A program made the translations under genes and the position numbers. Below the pieces are notes generated by a model that saw only the letters and a program-made list of their open reading frames with translations, did not search any database and had not been told where the DNA came from. From positions 1-64,000 of the forward strand of contig DATKLL010000053.1 in the NCBI GenBank assembly GCA_035542475.1: a stretch of 64,000 bases of DNA. Reading direction: 5' to 3'. The DNA comes from DATKLL01 sp035542475. Its GTDB lineage: Bacteria > Desulfobacterota > Syntrophia > Syntrophales > UBA2185. Positions 62,399 through 64,000 of the stretch are shown here, piece by piece; within the stretch, counting starts at the first letter, position 1, and the number at the start of each line of letters is the position of its first letter.

Positions 62399-63335
62399 AT
62401 TCTCCTCCAGATTTCCATAACAAACCCAATGTGTCCGCGATGCATTGATCAATATTACCCGTAAATGTGAAACCGAGTTTTCGGAAACGATCGCTTGATA
62501 CTTCATATGACAGCTGATTCATGATTTCCGTGTCAACATATTTAATTGAAATGCTTGCTTTAAAACGTTGTATGGAAGTAATGATGTCATTAACCGTGAG
62601 ATTGGTCGTTACGATATTATAAACCTTCCCCTCGAATAGATCATTCTTGATAATAAAAAGAAGGGCTGCAACAGCATCGTTGATGGCAAGATAAGGGCGT
62701 TTTTGGAAAAGGGCAGTGCGCCATACTGTGAGAGGCTGCCCGAAGACGGCCTGCCAGCAAAATTTATTGACGGCCGTGTGAAAACGAATTCCCGGAGAGA
62801 TTCCTGCAATTGTTCCAAAACGGCAAGTTACGAAGCGAAGCTTTCCATTTCCTGCTAATTGTTGCAAAAAATTCTCTTCCCTTAGCTTTGTTTCCGCATA
62901 GGGACTTTGAGGCTTTAATTCCGATTCCGGACAGTCTTCACTGACAATTGCATCTTGCGTCCCGTAAACGCTTGTGGATGAAATATGTATCAAAGGACGA
63001 GACAGTGCAGCGCATATTTCCCCTATTTTTTTTGTGGATTGGAAATTAACATGTTCAAGTTGATCGCGATTTTTGAAACTGCCCGCTGCATCTGTGATGG
63101 CCGCCAGGTGCAGTATAACATCGGCTGTACGTATATAAGGGGTAAGATCGATATCAAGTACATCACCTTCAATGAAGCGATAACGCCCCAGCGTCGGCAA
63201 ATGGAATAGGGAGCTGTACCGCTGGGTTGATAAATTATCGATCATGGTTATTTCTGCTTCCGGGAAGACCATCGGAATATCCCTGATGATTCTGGAGCCA
63301 ATATGTCCTAAAGCACCTGTAATGAGAATTTTCAT
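62391..63335 (-). CDS. NAD-dependent sugar epimerase/dehydratase (SDR)
   Basis: 314 aa. Rossmann start ILITGALGHIGSRIIRDI, the DNLSTQ motif, catalytic HISSTSVYGTQ with YAETKLREE (Tyr-x-x-x-Lys), all typical of extended SDR enzymes acting on nucleotide sugars (UDP-glucose 4-epimerase or GDP-mannose/dTDP-rhamnose families). AGGTGAAAA precedes the ATG. Substrate not assigned. Paired with a second such gene (63350 on). Confidence 0.88.
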   Translation of the reverse strand: MKILITGALGHIGSRIIRDIPMVFPEAEITMIDNLSTQRYSSLFHLPTLGRYRFIEGDVLDIDLTPYIRTADVILHLAAITDAAGSFKNRDQLEHVNFQSTKKIGEICAALSRPLIHISSTSVYGTQDAIVSEDCPESELKPQSPYAETKLREENFLQQLAGNGKLRFVTCRFGTIAGISPGIRFHTAVNKFCWQAVFGQPLTVWRTALFQKRPYLAINDAVAALLFIIKNDLFEGKVYNIVTTNLTVNDIITSIQRFKASISIKYVDTEIMNQLSYEVSSDRFRKLGFTFTGNIDQCIADTLGLLWKSGGEYV

Positions 63336-63349
63336 TTTTCACCTAGTTT

Positions 63350-64000
63350 TTATCTTAGATAATGCTCCAAACAAGAAGCAAAATACTCTTTTGTCTTTAT
63401 CAACCCTCTTTCCAAATTATAGCTGGGTTTCCATCCGACGGATTGTTTGAGCTTTTCATTACTGATGACGGCATTTCCAACCTCTGTTGCACGACGATCT
63501 TTCGGCCAGGGAATGTGCCTGACCCGGCCCGAACCGATACAGCGGCATGTGGTCTCGGCAATCTCAGAGACGCTTCGGTGCTCATCACCCGCCGCGAAGA
63601 ACGTTTCACCGTTTGTACTTTCAGTGATGGCCGCACTGATCAGGGCTTCCACGGCATCTTCTACAAAGATGACATTCCGTAGTTGATTCCCTTCTCCATA
63701 AACAGTAATATCGCGATCCTGTAAGGCAAGTCCGACGAAATAATTGTTAAATGTGAATTCGGCACTATGAATGCTGGCTCGCGGTCCGAATACGTTTGAC
63801 AGCCTGATGACCGTCGCAGAGATGTTATAAGCGCGGGCATAGACCAACACAAATTTTTCAGATACGCATTTGTTTGCCGAATAGATGTCTGTGGGAAATT
63901 CCGGATGGTTCTCATCCGCGGGTTCATACCGAAGCGGGCCTAATTGCGTGCTTGTTCCCACGTGGATTAACTTGGCGTGTGTGTTGAAGCGACGCACAGC
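63350..64000 (-). CDS. NAD-dependent sugar epimerase/dehydratase, N-terminus outside window
   Basis: The frame is open at the window edge; 216 codons are visible and the Rossmann start is missing. Visible motifs: KLIHVGTSTQLGP and IYSANKCVSEKFVLVYARAY (the Y-x-x-x-K catalytic pair reads YSANK), RLSNVFGPRA, YGEGNQLRNVIFVEDAVEAL and WKPSYNLERGL. This is the UDP-glucose/GDP-sugar epimerase pattern. It starts the visible glycan operon; the next gene begins 15 nt after its stop. Confidence 0.85.
   Translation of the reverse strand, partial: AVRRFNTHAKLIHVGTSTQLGPLRYEPADENHPEFPTDIYSANKCVSEKFVLVYARAYNISATVIRLSNVFGPRASIHSAEFTFNNYFVGLALQDRDITVYGEGNQLRNVIFVEDAVEALISAAITESTNGETFFAAGDEHRSVSEIAETTCRCIGSGRVRHIPWPKDRRATEVGNAVISNEKLKQSVGWKPSYNLERGLIKTKEYFASCLEHYLR

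Noticed and set aside
1..64000. tRNA, rRNA, CRISPR array, insertion sequence or phage genes
   Set aside because: Looked for on both strands; no cloverleaf, repeat-spacer series, transposase or phage motif was recognised.

Overview
The window is one long flagellar gene cluster of a Gram-negative bacterium, with an envelope-gene block on its left and a glycan block on its right. P- and L-ring genes (flgA, flgH, flgI), sigma-54 activators next to the basal-body genes, FlhF/FlhG, a FliW/CsrA pair, a small protein resembling the deltaproteobacterial 'FlgM-associated' family and AT-leaning DNA together suggest a Desulfobacterota (former Deltaproteobacteria) genome, perhaps near Syntrophales. That placement is inference from gene content, not a database result.

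Layout. 1-3581 (mostly minus): a TPR lipoprotein cut by the window edge, two tiny coupled ORFs of doubtful status, a CtpA-type S41 protease, a bactofilin and a membrane-anchored partner. 3855-13733: a MotE-like/SPOR fusion, an HD-GYP response regulator behind a small FlgM-associated-like protein, and a regulatory block with two NtrC-type sigma-54 activators, a cytoplasmic PAS histidine kinase and a TPR protein. 14019-35876: flgBC-fliEFGHIJ-motE-like-fliK-flgDE, then fliLMNOPQR-flhBAFG-fliA. 35909-40198: accessory genes (second FliL-like, small secreted protein, kinase-like protein with a poor ATP site, two unrecognised or little-known proteins, second FliK-like, FlhB C-domain protein). 40440-49955: flgFGAHIJ, flgM, flgNKL, csrA, fliW. 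49991-55063 (minus): flaG, fliT-like, fliS, fliD, fliC. 55281-64000 (minus): glycosyltransferases fused to TPRs, a dehydrogenase/acetyltransferase fusion, a CmcI-like protein and two sugar epimerases, probably for surface glycan or flagellin decoration.

Regulation can be read from the DNA. Three good sigma-54 sites (GG-N10-GC) precede flgB, fliL and flgF. Six sigma-28-like sites precede the 69-aa protein/HD-GYP gene, the 37.9-kb small-protein operon, flgM, flaG, fliD and fliC; five share a 16-nt gap between the -35 tetramer and the -10 octamer. This gives a hierarchy of kinase/activator, then sigma-54 hook-basal-body genes including fliA, then sigma-28 late genes, with FlgM, FliW/CsrA and cyclic-di-GMP as brakes.

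Most notable: a structured RNA at 37745-37849 that resembles a compact c-di-GMP-I (GEMM) riboswitch behind a sigma-28 promoter; a CsrA-type AGGA hairpin plus a second CsrA-like site over the ribosome binding site in the fliC leader; an Asp-box domain shared by FlgK and FlgL; and a MotE paralogue fused to a peptidoglycan-binding SPOR domain. I saw no motAB, chemotaxis genes, tRNA, rRNA, CRISPR array or insertion sequence.
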